Shown here piece by piece: positions 13,028 through 22,233 of a stretch of 64,000 bases of DNA (position 1 is its first letter; each line of letters starts with the position of its first letter). The stretch lies in NCBI RefSeq assembly GCF_014287875.1, contig NZ_JACOPN010000002.1:1-64000 (forward strand), read 5' to 3'. Made by a program: the position numbers and the translations under genes. Origin of the DNA: Flintibacter faecis (GTDB taxonomy: Bacteria > Bacillota > Clostridia > Oscillospirales > Oscillospiraceae). The notes under the pieces were generated by a model. It saw nothing but the letters and a program-made list of their open reading frames with translations, did no database searches and was not told the origin of the DNA.

Positions 13028-15709
13028 TCATAGTTTCTCCTCCGGCTCCTGTGCTCTGGGGTGCAGCAGGGCCAGAATCCCCTTACGGATCAGGTCCAGC
13101 GGGATGACGGAGCCGGCCAGAACGATCACCACGGCCCAGCCGGCCGGGGAGAAGGGCACGCAGTGGAACATCCGGCTCAGCCAGCCCAGCCCGGGGAGCA
13201 GCGCCGCGTTGACGACGACCGCCTGGACGGCTACGACGATGGCAAACACCTGCAAAAAACCCCGGTTCTCGTCCAGGCCCCGGAAGATGTGTCCCCCCTC
13301 GTCCCGCACGTTAAAGCCGTTAAAGAGGGCGCTCCAGATGAACAGGACGAAATAGGCGCTCAAACGCTGCTCCGTGGTCTGGAACAGGTCATTGAAACAG
13401 GGAGCTTTCAGGAAGAAGAAGCTCAGTGCCGTCAGCCACAGGCCCGCCGCCCCGATCTGCGCGGCCATGGGACAGCTGACGATACTCTCGTCCCGGCGGC
13501 GTGGCTTCTCCCGCATATAGGCCTTCTGGGCGGGCTCGCTGCCCAGCATCATGGCTCCCAGACCGTCCATCACCAGGTTGACAAACAGCAGATGGGTCAC
13601 CTGCAGGGGCTCGTCCACCCCAAAGAAGGGGGCGATGGCGCTGACCACCACGGCAGTGAAGTTGATGGTCAGCTGGAACTTGCAGAATTTCAGGATGTTG
13701 TGATAGATGGTGCGGCCATACCAGATAGCGTCCCGAATGGACTTGAAGTTGTCGTCCAGGATGACGATCTTGCCCGCCTCTTTGGCGGCCTGGGTCCCGC
13801 TGCCCATGGCAAAACCCACATCGGCCCGCTTTAGTGCGGGGGAATCGTTCACCCCGTCCCCCGTCATGCCCACCACCAGGCCCATCTCCTGGCACAGGCG
13901 GACCATACGGGACTTATCTGTGGGCAGGGCCCGGGCGATGACCCGGATGCGGGGGACGATCCGCTTCACCTCGTCATCGCTGAGGCGGTTCAGCTGGGCA
14001 GAGGTGATGGCCAGGTCGTCATTTTTCTGCAGCAGACCGGCATCCCGGGCGATGGAGGCCGCCGTCTCCAGCCGGTCCCCGGTGATCATCACCACCTGAA
14101 TGCCCGCCCGCTGGACAGAGGCGATGGCCTGCCGGGCCTCGGGCCGCACGTCGTCCCGGATGGCCACAAAGCCGATGATCACCGTGTCCGGGTTGATCTG
14201 GTCGTGGACCATCTCCTGCTGGGAATAGCCCAGGGCCAGCACCCGCATGGACCGGGCGGCCAGCTCGTCGATCTTCCGGTTCACCACCTCCGAGTCGATG
14301 TCCCGGACCTCGCCCCCCAGGCTCACATAGCGTTTCGCCCTGGCCAACAGCCGCTCCGGTGCCCCCTTGTAAAAGGTCTTGCCCAGATCGGCCAGATAGG
14401 CCTGGCTGAACTTGTTGGAGGAGTTGAAGCTCTGGCTCTGCGTAATGGCGCAGCCGCTCTCCAGCTGGGCGTATACCTCCGCCCCGATGAGCTTCATCAG
14501 GGCCTGGTCTGTGGCGTTTCCGCCGACGACATTGCCCTGGCCGTCGAACATGGACTGGCTGTTTTTGCCGATAGCCAGGTCCAGCAGGCTTTTGGTGACG
14601 GTGTGCTGGTCCAGCTCCTCCAGGGGGATGGTGATGCCCCCGGCAGTGAAGAACTCCACCACCTCCAGCCGGCCCTTGGTAATGGTGCCCGTCTTGTCGC
14701 TGAACAGGATGTTCAGGGAACCCGCCGTCTCGATGCCCTCGGCCTTGCGCACCAGCACGTTGTGGTCCAGCATTTTACTGGTATTCTGCATCAGCACCAG
14801 CGAGATCATCAGGGGCAGCCCCTCGGGCACGGCGCACACCACAATGACCACCGCCAGGGACAGGGCATCCACCGCGTTTTTCAGCACAGGGACAAACCCC
14901 TGGGACAGATAGTTCCCAAAGCCCCCCGCCACCAGCACCGAGTGGCCCAGGTACATGGCGGCGATGACCACCGCGCCGATATAGCCGAATTTAGAGATCA
15001 GCCCTGCCAGCCGGGCCAGCTTTACCTTTAGGGGGGAGTCGGGCTCGTCGGCCTGCATCTCCTGGGCCATGCGGCCCATCATGGTGGACACGCCCACCTG
15101 CTGCACGTCCAGCACGCCCTCGCCGTCGAAAAGGACCGCCCCACGGAACAGAGAGCTGCCGTCCACAAACACGTCTCCGGTGATGTCCTGGGGCAGCCGC
15201 GTCCCCTCTGGGGCGGCGGTCTTGGGGCACTCCTCCGCCTCGCCGTTCAGGGCGGAGTTGTCCACCCGCACCCCGCCGGAGATCAGCACGCCGTCGGCGG
15301 GAATTTTATCCCCAGCCTGGAGCAGAACCTTATCCCCCACCACCACCTGGTCCACGTCCAGAATGGTGATGATGCCGTCCCGATACACCTTGCACCGGTC
15401 CTTTTTGGCGCTGCCCTTCAGCTGGCGGTATTTCGTGTCGCTGGCTACCCCCGTCTTGGCAGAGACGATGGCCACCAGGATCACCGCCAGGATGGTCCCG
15501 GCGGGTTCATATACGTCGGCATAGCCGAACAGACACATGACCACCATCAGCAGGGCCACCGCCAGCAGGATGCGGATCATGGGGTCCTGGAACGTGGCCT
15601 TGAACTCCGCCCAGAAGGTGGTCGGCTCCGACTCTGGAATGGCATTGCTGCCGTACTTCTCCCGGGAGAGGGCCGCCTCCCGCTCTGACAGGCCTGTGAA
15701 CTGTGTCAT
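13028..15709 (-). CDS. Calcium-type cation-transporting P-type ATPase (P2B/PMCA-like)
   Basis: The product has 893 residues from the ATG at 15709, after AAGGAGGACACC; an upstream in-frame extension is not preferred. P-type ATPase landmarks appear in order. The N-terminal cation-ATPase domain opens with GLSEREAALSREKYGSNAIPE. The actuator domain holds the TGE-like loop ALNGEAEECP. Helix 4 has VCAVPEGLPL, where the PEGL motif points to Ca2+ pumps. The phosphorylation site is SDKTGTITKG, followed by KGAPERLL, MITGDRLET and the hinge TGDGVNDSPALKRADVGFAMG. Six C-terminal helices follow. It probably exports Ca2+ from the cytoplasm at ATP cost. The PEGL motif and overall order support Ca2+ over Na+/K+ or H+, but the ion is inferred. 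Confidence 0.9.
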   Translation of the reverse strand: MTQFTGLSEREAALSREKYGSNAIPESEPTTFWAEFKATFQDPMIRILLAVALLMVVMCLFGYADVYEPAGTILAVILVAIVSAKTGVASDTKYRQLKGSAKKDRCKVYRDGIITILDVDQVVVGDKVLLQAGDKIPADGVLISGGVRVDNSALNGEAEECPKTAAPEGTRLPQDITGDVFVDGSSLFRGAVLFDGEGVLDVQQVGVSTMMGRMAQEMQADEPDSPLKVKLARLAGLISKFGYIGAVVIAAMYLGHSVLVAGGFGNYLSQGFVPVLKNAVDALSLAVVIVVCAVPEGLPLMISLVLMQNTSKMLDHNVLVRKAEGIETAGSLNILFSDKTGTITKGRLEVVEFFTAGGITIPLEELDQHTVTKSLLDLAIGKNSQSMFDGQGNVVGGNATDQALMKLIGAEVYAQLESGCAITQSQSFNSSNKFSQAYLADLGKTFYKGAPERLLARAKRYVSLGGEVRDIDSEVVNRKIDELAARSMRVLALGYSQQEMVHDQINPDTVIIGFVAIRDDVRPEARQAIASVQRAGIQVVMITGDRLETAASIARDAGLLQKNDDLAITSAQLNRLSDDEVKRIVPRIRVIARALPTDKSRMVRLCQEMGLVVGMTGDGVNDSPALKRADVGFAMGSGTQAAKEAGKIVILDDNFKSIRDAIWYGRTIYHNILKFCKFQLTINFTAVVVSAIAPFFGVDEPLQVTHLLFVNLVMDGLGAMMLGSEPAQKAYMREKPRRRDESIVSCPMAAQIGAAGLWLTALSFFFLKAPCFNDLFQTTEQRLSAYFVLFIWSALFNGFNVRDEGGHIFRGLDENRGFLQVFAIVVAVQAVVVNAALLPGLGWLSRMFHCVPFSPAGWAVVIVLAGSVIPLDLIRKGILALLHPRAQEPEEKL

Positions 15710-15749
15710 GGTGTCCTCCTTGTCTTGCAAACTGCGGATCTGTGAAAAA

Positions 15750-15783
15750 TTCAGAAAGGGCTGCCGCAAAATTCACGGCAGCC
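15750..15783 (-). terminator. Terminator-like hairpin after the uracil permease gene
   Basis: On the minus strand, GGCTGCCG pairs with CGGCAGCC and is followed by an imperfect T-rich stretch (CTTTCTGAATTTTT). Confidence 0.55.
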
Positions 15784-15815
15784 GCAGTCTGTAACGTTGC
15801 TTACAGGTTCATATA

Positions 15816-17180
15816 TCAGGCGTGGATGCCCCGGTTCTGATCGCCCTCGGAGTTGACACCGAACTCATAGTCATTGCCGGGCAGGATGGCGTTGAGGAGG
15901 ATGCCAGCCAGGGCGGCAATGGCCAGACCGGTGAGGGTGATGGAGGTACCGGCCACATGGAAGGTCAGGCCGCTGGAGAAGCCCAGGCCGCACACCAGGA
16001 TGACGGCGGCGATAATCAGGTTGCGGGACTTGGTAAAGTCCACCTCGTTCTCCACGATGTTGCGCACACCGATGGCGGAGATCATGCCGTACAGGATGAA
16101 GGACACGCCGCCCACGATGGCGGAGGGCATAGAGCCGATGACCTCGGCCATCTTGGGGATGAAGCCCAGGATGACGGCAAAGCAGGCGGCGATGCGGATG
16201 ACCCGGGGGTCATGGACGTTGGACAGCACCAGCACGCCGGTGTTCTCGCCATAGGTGGTGTTGGCGGGGCCGCCGAACATGGCGGACAGAGAGGTGGCCA
16301 GGCCGTCGCCCACCAGGGTGCGGTGCAGGCCGGGGTCCTGGAGGAAGTTGCGCTCGGTGGTGGCAGAGATGGCGGACATATCGCCGATGTGCTCCATCAT
16401 GGTGGCCAGGGCGATGGGGGCCATGACCAGAATGGCGGTCACATCGAACTTGGCCAGCTGGAAGGGGGGCAGACCCACGATACCGGCCTGGGCCACGGCG
16501 GTGAAATCCATCAGGGGCTGGGCGGTGCCGTCAGCGCCCATAACAGTCACGCCGCAGGCATTCATAATCAGGGCGGCAATATAGGAGACCACCACGCCCA
16601 TGAGGATGGGGATGATCTTGAACATCCCCTTGCCCCAGATGTTGAACACGATGATGGTGGCCAGAGCGATGAGGGCCAGGGGCCAGCAGCTGGAGGCGTT
16701 GTTCACAGCGGAGGGGGCCAGGGTCAGGCCGATGCACACAATGATGGGACCGGTGACCACGGGGGGCAAAAAGCGCATGACCTTCTTCACGCCCGCCAGC
16801 TTGATGACCAGGGCCAGGATCAGATACAGCAGGCCGGCCACCACAATGCCGCCGCAGGCGTAGCTCAACTTATCCTGGGGGTCCATGGCGGCGTACATGC
16901 CGCTGTCCAGATTGGCCATGGTGGCAAAGCCGCCCAGAAAGGCGAAGGAGGAGCCCAGGAAGGCGGGCACCTGGAACTTAGAGCACACATGGAAGAACAA
17001 TGTGCCGATGCCGGCAAAGAACAGGGTGGTCTGGATGCTCAGAGGCAGGCCGTACTGCCGCACCAGAATGGGCACCAGAATGGTGGCGCCAAACATAGCG
17101 AACATGTGCTGCAGACCCAGGATGAGCATCTTGGGCAGCCCGAGCGTCCGGGCGTCGCGGATAGGTTGATTCGGATTCAT
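15816..17180 (-). CDS. Uracil-xanthine (NCS2) family permease, probably uracil
   Basis: The product has 454 residues from the ATG at 17180, preceded by AAGGGAGAAAAGAT. It is a 12-14 helix nucleobase:cation symporter of the NCS2/UraA family. Visible landmarks are GLQHMFAMFGATILVPIL near the N-terminus, GSSFAFLGGFAT, VVTGPIIVCIGLTLA, the substrate-site region ALATMMEHIGDMSAIS, and NTTYGENTGVLVLSNVHDPRVIRIAA. The NTTYGEN segment is typical of UraA/PyrP-type uracil permeases. The leader carries a promoter (17333-17361), a stem-loop reminiscent of PyrR-binding RNA and an intrinsic terminator, which together suggest control by pyrimidine-dependent attenuation. Uracil as substrate is inferred from these motifs and the leader. 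Confidence 0.88.
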   Translation of the reverse strand: MNPNQPIRDARTLGLPKMLILGLQHMFAMFGATILVPILVRQYGLPLSIQTTLFFAGIGTLFFHVCSKFQVPAFLGSSFAFLGGFATMANLDSGMYAAMDPQDKLSYACGGIVVAGLLYLILALVIKLAGVKKVMRFLPPVVTGPIIVCIGLTLAPSAVNNASSCWPLALIALATIIVFNIWGKGMFKIIPILMGVVVSYIAALIMNACGVTVMGADGTAQPLMDFTAVAQAGIVGLPPFQLAKFDVTAILVMAPIALATMMEHIGDMSAISATTERNFLQDPGLHRTLVGDGLATSLSAMFGGPANTTYGENTGVLVLSNVHDPRVIRIAACFAVILGFIPKMAEVIGSMPSAIVGGVSFILYGMISAIGVRNIVENEVDFTKSRNLIIAAVILVCGLGFSSGLTFHVAGTSITLTGLAIAALAGILLNAILPGNDYEFGVNSEGDQNRGIHA

Positions 17181-17204
17181 ATCTTTTCTCCCTTCTGATT
17201 CAAA

Positions 17205-17246
17205 CACGCGCAAAAAAAGAGACAACCACCTTGTGATTGTCACCGC
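17205..17246 (-). terminator. Leader terminator (attenuator) of the permease gene
   Basis: On the minus strand, GACAATCAC-AAG-GTGGTTGTC (one G-U pair) is followed by TCTTTTTTT, about 30 nt upstream of the start codon and well downstream of the promoter. It would stop transcription before the gene unless an alternative structure forms. Confidence 0.7.
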
Positions 17247-17267
17247 AAAAAGAAAAGACGAATCCGC

Positions 17268-17320
17268 TTGAAGTGTTCCGGCGCTCTCTCCAGCTTGGCC
17301 ACAGCGGACTCCCCCTTCCT
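17268..17320 (-). promoter_or_regulatory. Possible PyrR-binding (anti-antiterminator) stem-loop
   Basis: On the minus strand, GAGTCCGCT pairs with AGCGGATTC and encloses GTG/CAC and GGC/GCC pairs with an apical region containing CTGGAGAGAGC. PyrR-binding loops carry a conserved GAGAGG-type purine run, and this is similar but not identical. Other antitermination systems remain possible. Confidence 0.4.
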
Positions 17321-17332
17321 GATTTCTGTGAT

Positions 17333-17361
17333 ATCATAGCAGAATCTGCCGGAATGCGCAA
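17333..17361 (-). promoter_or_regulatory. Promoter of the uracil permease gene
   Basis: On the minus strand, TTGCGC is followed after 17 bp by TATGAT. The leader is about 145 nt long. Confidence 0.7.
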
Positions 17362-17559
17362 GAGAAAATATGGCCTTTTGTCGTTTTTTCTTGAATGTAC
17401 AAGAACTTTGCCCCCTGGGGCCCATCGTTGTGCCATCCGCCATTGACTTTTTCCCTTGCAGCCGATAAACTATATCTGATTTTTAGTTCAGCCACTGGAA
17501 GATTTACACTCTGCTATTGCCGAGGAAGCCAACGCAGCGATCTTCATTTTTTCGTCTAT

Positions 17560-17786
17560 TGGCCTCCCTTGTCAAAGGGAGGTGGCACGGCGAAGCCGTG
17601 ACGGAAGGATTCCGATCACAGGAAAGCCGTCTTAGAAACGGAATCCCTCAGTCATCGCCTGCGGCGATGCCAGCCCCCTTTGACAAGGGGGCCTGACCTC
17701 TCAGTTGCCTTCGGTGACAGCTCCCCTTTCAGGGGAGCCAGGGGACGTGAAAAACAAATCGTCGCTTTGCTCCTGGCAATGACAGA
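17560..17786. repeat. Dispersed repeat block, copy 3
   Basis: Contains the CCTCCCTTGTCAAAGGGAGG palindrome, GGCACGGCGAAGCCGTGACGG, the GGAATCCCTCAGTCA module, GCCCCCTTTGACAAGGGGGC, and ends with GCTCCTGGCAATGACAG, the terminal inverted repeat. It has no coding content. With the leader of the divergent permease gene it accounts for the 638-bp gap. Confidence 0.82.
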
Positions 17787-17818
17787 ACGCGGATACTATA
17801 GAAAAAGGAGCGAATGCA

Positions 17819-19078
17819 TTGAAAAAGCCCTTCGTTACCCTGGAGCAGCTCCAGACCATCACCCAGCAGTACCCCACTCCCTTCCACCTGTATGACGAGA
17901 AGGGCATCCGGGACACCGCCCGGGCGCTGTATAAGGCCTTCTCCTGGAACCCCGGCTATCGGGAGTTCTTCGCCGTGAAGGCCACCCCCAACCCCCAGAT
18001 TTTGAAAATTCTAAAAGAGGAAGGCTGCGGCACCGACTGCTCCTCCCTCACCGAGCTGATGATGTCTGACCGCTGCGGCTTTGCCGGGGACGAGATCATG
18101 TTCTCCTCCAACGACACCCCCGCCGAGGAGTTCGCCCTGGCCGCCAAGCTGGGGGCCACCATCAACCTGGATGACATCAGCCACATCGACTTTTTAAAGG
18201 ACACCATCGGTTATATCCCCAAAAAGATCTCCTGCCGCTATAACCCCGGCGGCACCTTCACCCTGGGGGAGTCTGAAGAGGGCTTTCAGGTGATGGACAA
18301 CCCCGGCCAGGCCAAATACGGCATGACCCGGCCCCAGATGACCCAGGCCTTCCGCCGCCTGAAGGAGCTGGGGGCAGAGGAGTTTGGCATCCACGCCTTT
18401 TTGGCCTCCAACACCCTGTCCAACGAGTATTACCCCGCCCTGGCCGCCATCCTGTTCCAGATGGCCGTGGAGCTGAAAAACGAGACCGGCTGCCATATCA
18501 CCTTCATCAACCTGTCCGGCGGCGTTGGCGTGCCCTATCTCCCCGACCAGCCCGCCAACGACATCGCTGTCATCGGCGAGGGGGTCCGCCGGGCCTATGA
18601 GGACATCTTAGTCCCCGCCGGCATGGGTGACGTGTCCCTGTGCACCGAGCTGGGCCGCTTTATGCTGGCCCCCAACGGCCACCTGATCACCCGGGTCCTC
18701 CACGAGAAGCAGACCTATAAGGACTACATCGGCGTGGATGCCTGTGCGGCCAATCTGATGCGCCCGGCCATGTACGGGGCCTATCACCACATCACCGTCA
18801 TGGGCAAGGAGGACCAGCCCTGCGACCACCAGTACGACGTCACCGGCGCCCTGTGCGAGAACAACGACAAGTTCGCCGTGGACCGGATGCTGCCCAAGAT
18901 CCACATCGGCGATCTGTTGGTCATCCACGACACCGGGGCCCACGGCCACGCCATGGGCTATCAGTACAATGGCCGTCTGCGCTCTGCCGAGGTGCTGCTC
19001 CAGACCGACGGCTCCACCCGCCTGATCCGCCGGGCGGAGACCCCCGAGGACTATTTTGCCACCGCCATCTGGGACTGA
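17819..19078 (+). CDS. Diaminopimelate decarboxylase-like PLP enzyme
   Basis: The product has 419 residues. The start is TTG 17819 because AAGGAG lies 8 bp upstream, and the nearby ATG at 17814 runs into a stop at once. It is a fold-type III PLP decarboxylase (LysA/ornithine decarboxylase family). Visible marks are the PLP Lys in FFAVKATPNPQIL (about residue 54), FSSNDTPAEEF, INLDDISHI, the phosphate-binding Gly loop INLSGGVGVPY, and the C-terminal domain with GALCENNDKFAVDR (Cys active-site region) and HDTGAHGHAMGYQYNGRLR. LysA converts meso-diaminopimelate to lysine, which would link it to the mDAP used by MurE nearby. The sequence is the divergent LysA-like type common in Clostridia, so the substrate is likely but not proven. 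Confidence 0.82.
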   Translation: MKKPFVTLEQLQTITQQYPTPFHLYDEKGIRDTARALYKAFSWNPGYREFFAVKATPNPQILKILKEEGCGTDCSSLTELMMSDRCGFAGDEIMFSSNDTPAEEFALAAKLGATINLDDISHIDFLKDTIGYIPKKISCRYNPGGTFTLGESEEGFQVMDNPGQAKYGMTRPQMTQAFRRLKELGAEEFGIHAFLASNTLSNEYYPALAAILFQMAVELKNETGCHITFINLSGGVGVPYLPDQPANDIAVIGEGVRRAYEDILVPAGMGDVSLCTELGRFMLAPNGHLITRVLHEKQTYKDYIGVDACAANLMRPAMYGAYHHITVMGKEDQPCDHQYDVTGALCENNDKFAVDRMLPKIHIGDLLVIHDTGAHGHAMGYQYNGRLRSAEVLLQTDGSTRLIRRAETPEDYFATAIWD

Positions 19079-19102
19079 CCGCGTCCCTTCCCTCAAAATA
19101 AC

Positions 19103-19146
19103 GGCCGCCGCAGGAATAAGAGAAGCGCCTGCGGCGGTCTTATTTC
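19103..19146 (+). terminator. Terminator of the lysA-like gene
   Basis: GCCGCCGCAGG pairs with CCTGCGGCGGT, followed by CTTATTT. Confidence 0.7.
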
Positions 19147-19193
19147 CGCCTGGCTCACCAGGCGAGATCTGATTGCATTGCGAGTTGATCCAT

Positions 19194-19562
19194 ATGAACA
19201 TCATGGCCGAACTGGCCATCATCTTTGGCATCTGTCTGGTGTCAGAGGGCATCTCCGCCCTGCTGCCCATCGCCCTCCCCGCCAGCGTCATCAGTATGCT
19301 GGTGCTGCTGGCCCTGCTGCTGGCCGGCATCGTCAAGCCCCGGCACATTGACCGGGTGTGCCGCTTTTTGGTGGCCAACATGGCCTTTTTCTTCGTGGCC
19401 CCCTGCGCGGGCATCATCGAGCATGTGGAGTCCCTGCTGGCCTGCCTGCTGCCCTTCCTGTGTGCGGCCATTCTCACCACCCCTCTGGTCTATGCCGCCA
19501 CCGCCTGGTCCATCCAGCTGATGCTCCGGGCACGGCGGAGAAAGGAGTCTCACCATGCTTGA
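19194..19562 (+). CDS. lrgA: CidA/LrgA family membrane protein
   Basis: The product has 122 residues with four hydrophobic helices. Family segments are visible: ELAIIFGICLVSEGISALLP, LPASVISMLVLLALLLAG, and FLVANMAFFFVAPCAGIIEH. LrgA/CidA proteins are holin-like and work with an LrgB/CidB partner; they have been linked to murein hydrolase control and, more recently, to pyruvate and overflow metabolite transport. The start codon is uncertain: ATG 19194 has no clear ribosome site, and ATG 19203 is an alternative. It overlaps lrgB by 8 bp, so the two are translated together. Confidence 0.87.
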   Translation: MNIMAELAIIFGICLVSEGISALLPIALPASVISMLVLLALLLAGIVKPRHIDRVCRFLVANMAFFFVAPCAGIIEHVESLLACLLPFLCAAILTTPLVYAATAWSIQLMLRARRRKESHHA

Positions 19563-20235
19563 AGCCATGCTCTCCTCCCCCTTCTTCGGCCTGGGGCTCA
19601 CCTGCGCGGCCTGGTGTGTGGGCGTATTCCTGCAGAAAAAGACAGGCTTTCTCCTCTGTAACCCCATGCTCATCGCCACTATCGTGGTCGTTGCAGTGCT
19701 GGCGGTATTCCAAATTCCCTACGCCGACTATCTCCAGGGCAGCAGCATGCTCACCCTGATGCTCAGTCCGGTGACGGCGGTGCTGGCCCTGAACGTGTAT
19801 AACCAGCGCAGGCTGCTGGGGGAATACTTCCTGCCCGTTATCGTGGGCTGTCTGGTGGGCACCCTGACCAGCGTGGGCTCTGTGCTGCTGCTGTGCAAGG
19901 TCATGTCGGTGGACTCGGCCATGACCTCCGCCCTGCTGCCCAAAAGCGTGACCACCGCCATTGCCATCGCCATCTCTGAGAACCTGGGCGGCATCCCCGG
20001 GGTCACCGCCGCCGCCGTGGTCATCGCCGGCGTGGTGGGTGCCATCTTCGCCCCCGCCTTTGCCAAGCTGTTCCACGTCACCGACCCGGTGGCCGAGGGC
20101 GTGGCCATCGGTGCGTGCAGCCACGCCCTGGGCACCGCCAAGGCCCTGGAGATCGGCACCTTGCAGGGGGCCATGAGTTCCGTCTCCCTGTGTATCTGCG
20201 GCATTCTGACCTCGATCCTGGTGGTGTTTTTCTAA
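19555..20235 (+). CDS. lrgB: LrgB/CidB family membrane protein
   Basis: The product has 226 residues and six to seven predicted helices. LrgB landmarks are present: NPMLIATIVVVAVL, LSPVTAVLALNVYNQRRLLGEY, LPKSVTTAIAIAISENLGGIPGVTAA, and the C-terminal EGVAIGACSHALGTAKALEIG. The start ATG overlaps the end of lrgA, and a GGAG-like site lies inside lrgA (AGAAAGGAGTCTCACC). Together they form the two-gene lrgAB unit. A strong terminator follows at 20249-20292. The family assignment is secure; whether it acts as an autolysis regulator or as a metabolite exporter cannot be told from sequence. Confidence 0.93.
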   Translation: MLEAMLSSPFFGLGLTCAAWCVGVFLQKKTGFLLCNPMLIATIVVVAVLAVFQIPYADYLQGSSMLTLMLSPVTAVLALNVYNQRRLLGEYFLPVIVGCLVGTLTSVGSVLLLCKVMSVDSAMTSALLPKSVTTAIAIAISENLGGIPGVTAAAVVIAGVVGAIFAPAFAKLFHVTDPVAEGVAIGACSHALGTAKALEIGTLQGAMSSVSLCICGILTSILVVFF

Positions 20236-20248
20236 GCCGGATAAGCAG

Positions 20249-20292
20249 ATCCCCCGGCCCGTTTCGTTTGAATCGGGCCAGGGGATTTTTTC
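20249..20292 (+). terminator. Terminator of lrgAB
   Basis: ATCCCCCGGCCCG pairs with CGGGCCAGGGGAT, followed by TTTTT. Confidence 0.85.
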
Positions 20293-20304
20293 AGTTGATC
20301 TTCA

Positions 20305-20790
20305 TTATGAAAGCTGCTTCAAATAAAAGTGGTCCATAGTCCCGTGCTGGACGGCCTCCGGTCGTTCGATCCGGCGAAAGCCCAGCTTCTCGTACAGCCC
20401 CAGAGCGATTTTCAAGTTGCTGTGGGTCTCCAGATAGAGCTGCTGATAGCCCGCCTCTCTGGCCCAGTCCTCCGCCAGCTTCATCAGTTCCCTGCTGTAG
20501 CCCTTCCCCTTCGCATCGTCATCCAGATAGAGCTTTTGCAGCTCCGCACAGCGGGAAAGGCCCGGAAACTCCGCCGCGCCAACGCCGCCGACCACCTTGC
20601 CCCGCTCATCCAGGGCAATAAAATAGACCCGCTTCTCCGGTTGGGCATGATAATAGGCGCTGAGTTGGTCCAGCTCCGGGTCGAAATACACCGTTCCGGG
20701 GATGTTCAGATGGAATCGCTCCAGATTGGCACGGATGATCTTGGCAATGGCTCCGTCGTCTGCCGGGGTGATCTCTCTATAGCTCAGCAT
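20305..20790 (-). CDS. GNAT family N-acetyltransferase
   Basis: The product has 161 residues from the ATG at 20790 (GGAG 8 bp upstream; a TTG two codons earlier is less likely). The GNAT fold is clear: an N-terminal strand YREITPADDGAIAKII, YFIALDERGKVVGGVGAAEF (beta-4 region), and LQKLYLDDDAKGKGYSRELMKLAEDWA, which contains the acetyl-CoA pyrophosphate loop (a variant of R/QxxGxG/A). The C-terminal LYEKLGFRRIERPEAVQHGTMD closes the domain. The substrate is unknown; it may be a small amine, an antibiotic or a protein N-terminus. It is convergent to lrgAB and directly downstream of ftsZ on the minus strand, but a terminator-like hairpin lies between it and ftsZ. Confidence 0.88.
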   Translation of the reverse strand: MLSYREITPADDGAIAKIIRANLERFHLNIPGTVYFDPELDQLSAYYHAQPEKRVYFIALDERGKVVGGVGAAEFPGLSRCAELQKLYLDDDAKGKGYSRELMKLAEDWAREAGYQQLYLETHSNLKIALGLYEKLGFRRIERPEAVQHGTMDHFYLKQLS

Positions 20791-20814
20791 GTTCAAAACT
20801 CCATTTCAGCTTAA

Positions 20815-20872
20815 AAAACCAGCTGTCAAGAAACGAAGTCTGGCTTCGCGCTTCACAGCTGGTTTTGATTTT
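20815..20872 (-). terminator. Terminator of ftsZ
   Basis: AAAACCAGCTGT pairs with ACAGCTGGTTTT around an inner GCGAAGCC..CTTCG hairpin; on the minus strand a T run follows. It separates ftsZ from the GNAT gene. Confidence 0.75.
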
Positions 20873-20885
20873 CAAGGATTTTAGT

Positions 20886-22079
<1,194 letters not shown>

Positions 22080-22162
22080 TGTCGTTCCTCCTATGTAAAA
22101 GTCGAAGCGGCTGAAAACGCCGAAAATATGCCCCGCTCCGCCATTTAGTCGTTATTATTTTT

Positions 22163-22191
22163 ATTGTATCGCGCTTTCCCTGTCAGGTCAA
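22163..22191 (-). promoter_or_regulatory. Promoter of ftsZ
   Basis: On the minus strand, TTGACC is followed after 17 bp by TACAAT. It lies between ftsQ and ftsZ and overlaps a CGCGCTTT..AAAGCGCG inverted repeat that could act as an operator or mRNA hairpin. Confidence 0.75.
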
Positions 22192-22233
22192 GAGAAAAAG
22201 CGCGACCTGTCTCGATTTCCCAAATTTTCCGCT

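Noticed and set aside
15822..17198. 458-codon plus-strand frame opposite the uracil permease
   Set aside because: It is an antisense shadow of a high-G+C gene, full of His, Gly and Gln, with no family resemblance. The same holds for other long antisense frames in the window, such as 46789-49833 and 55835-57280.
17774..17802. TGGCAA..TATAGA as a promoter of the lysA-like gene
   Set aside because: The spacing is right, but transcription would start on top of the ribosome site only about 10 bp before the start codon. The true promoter is more likely further upstream, perhaps near the repeat.
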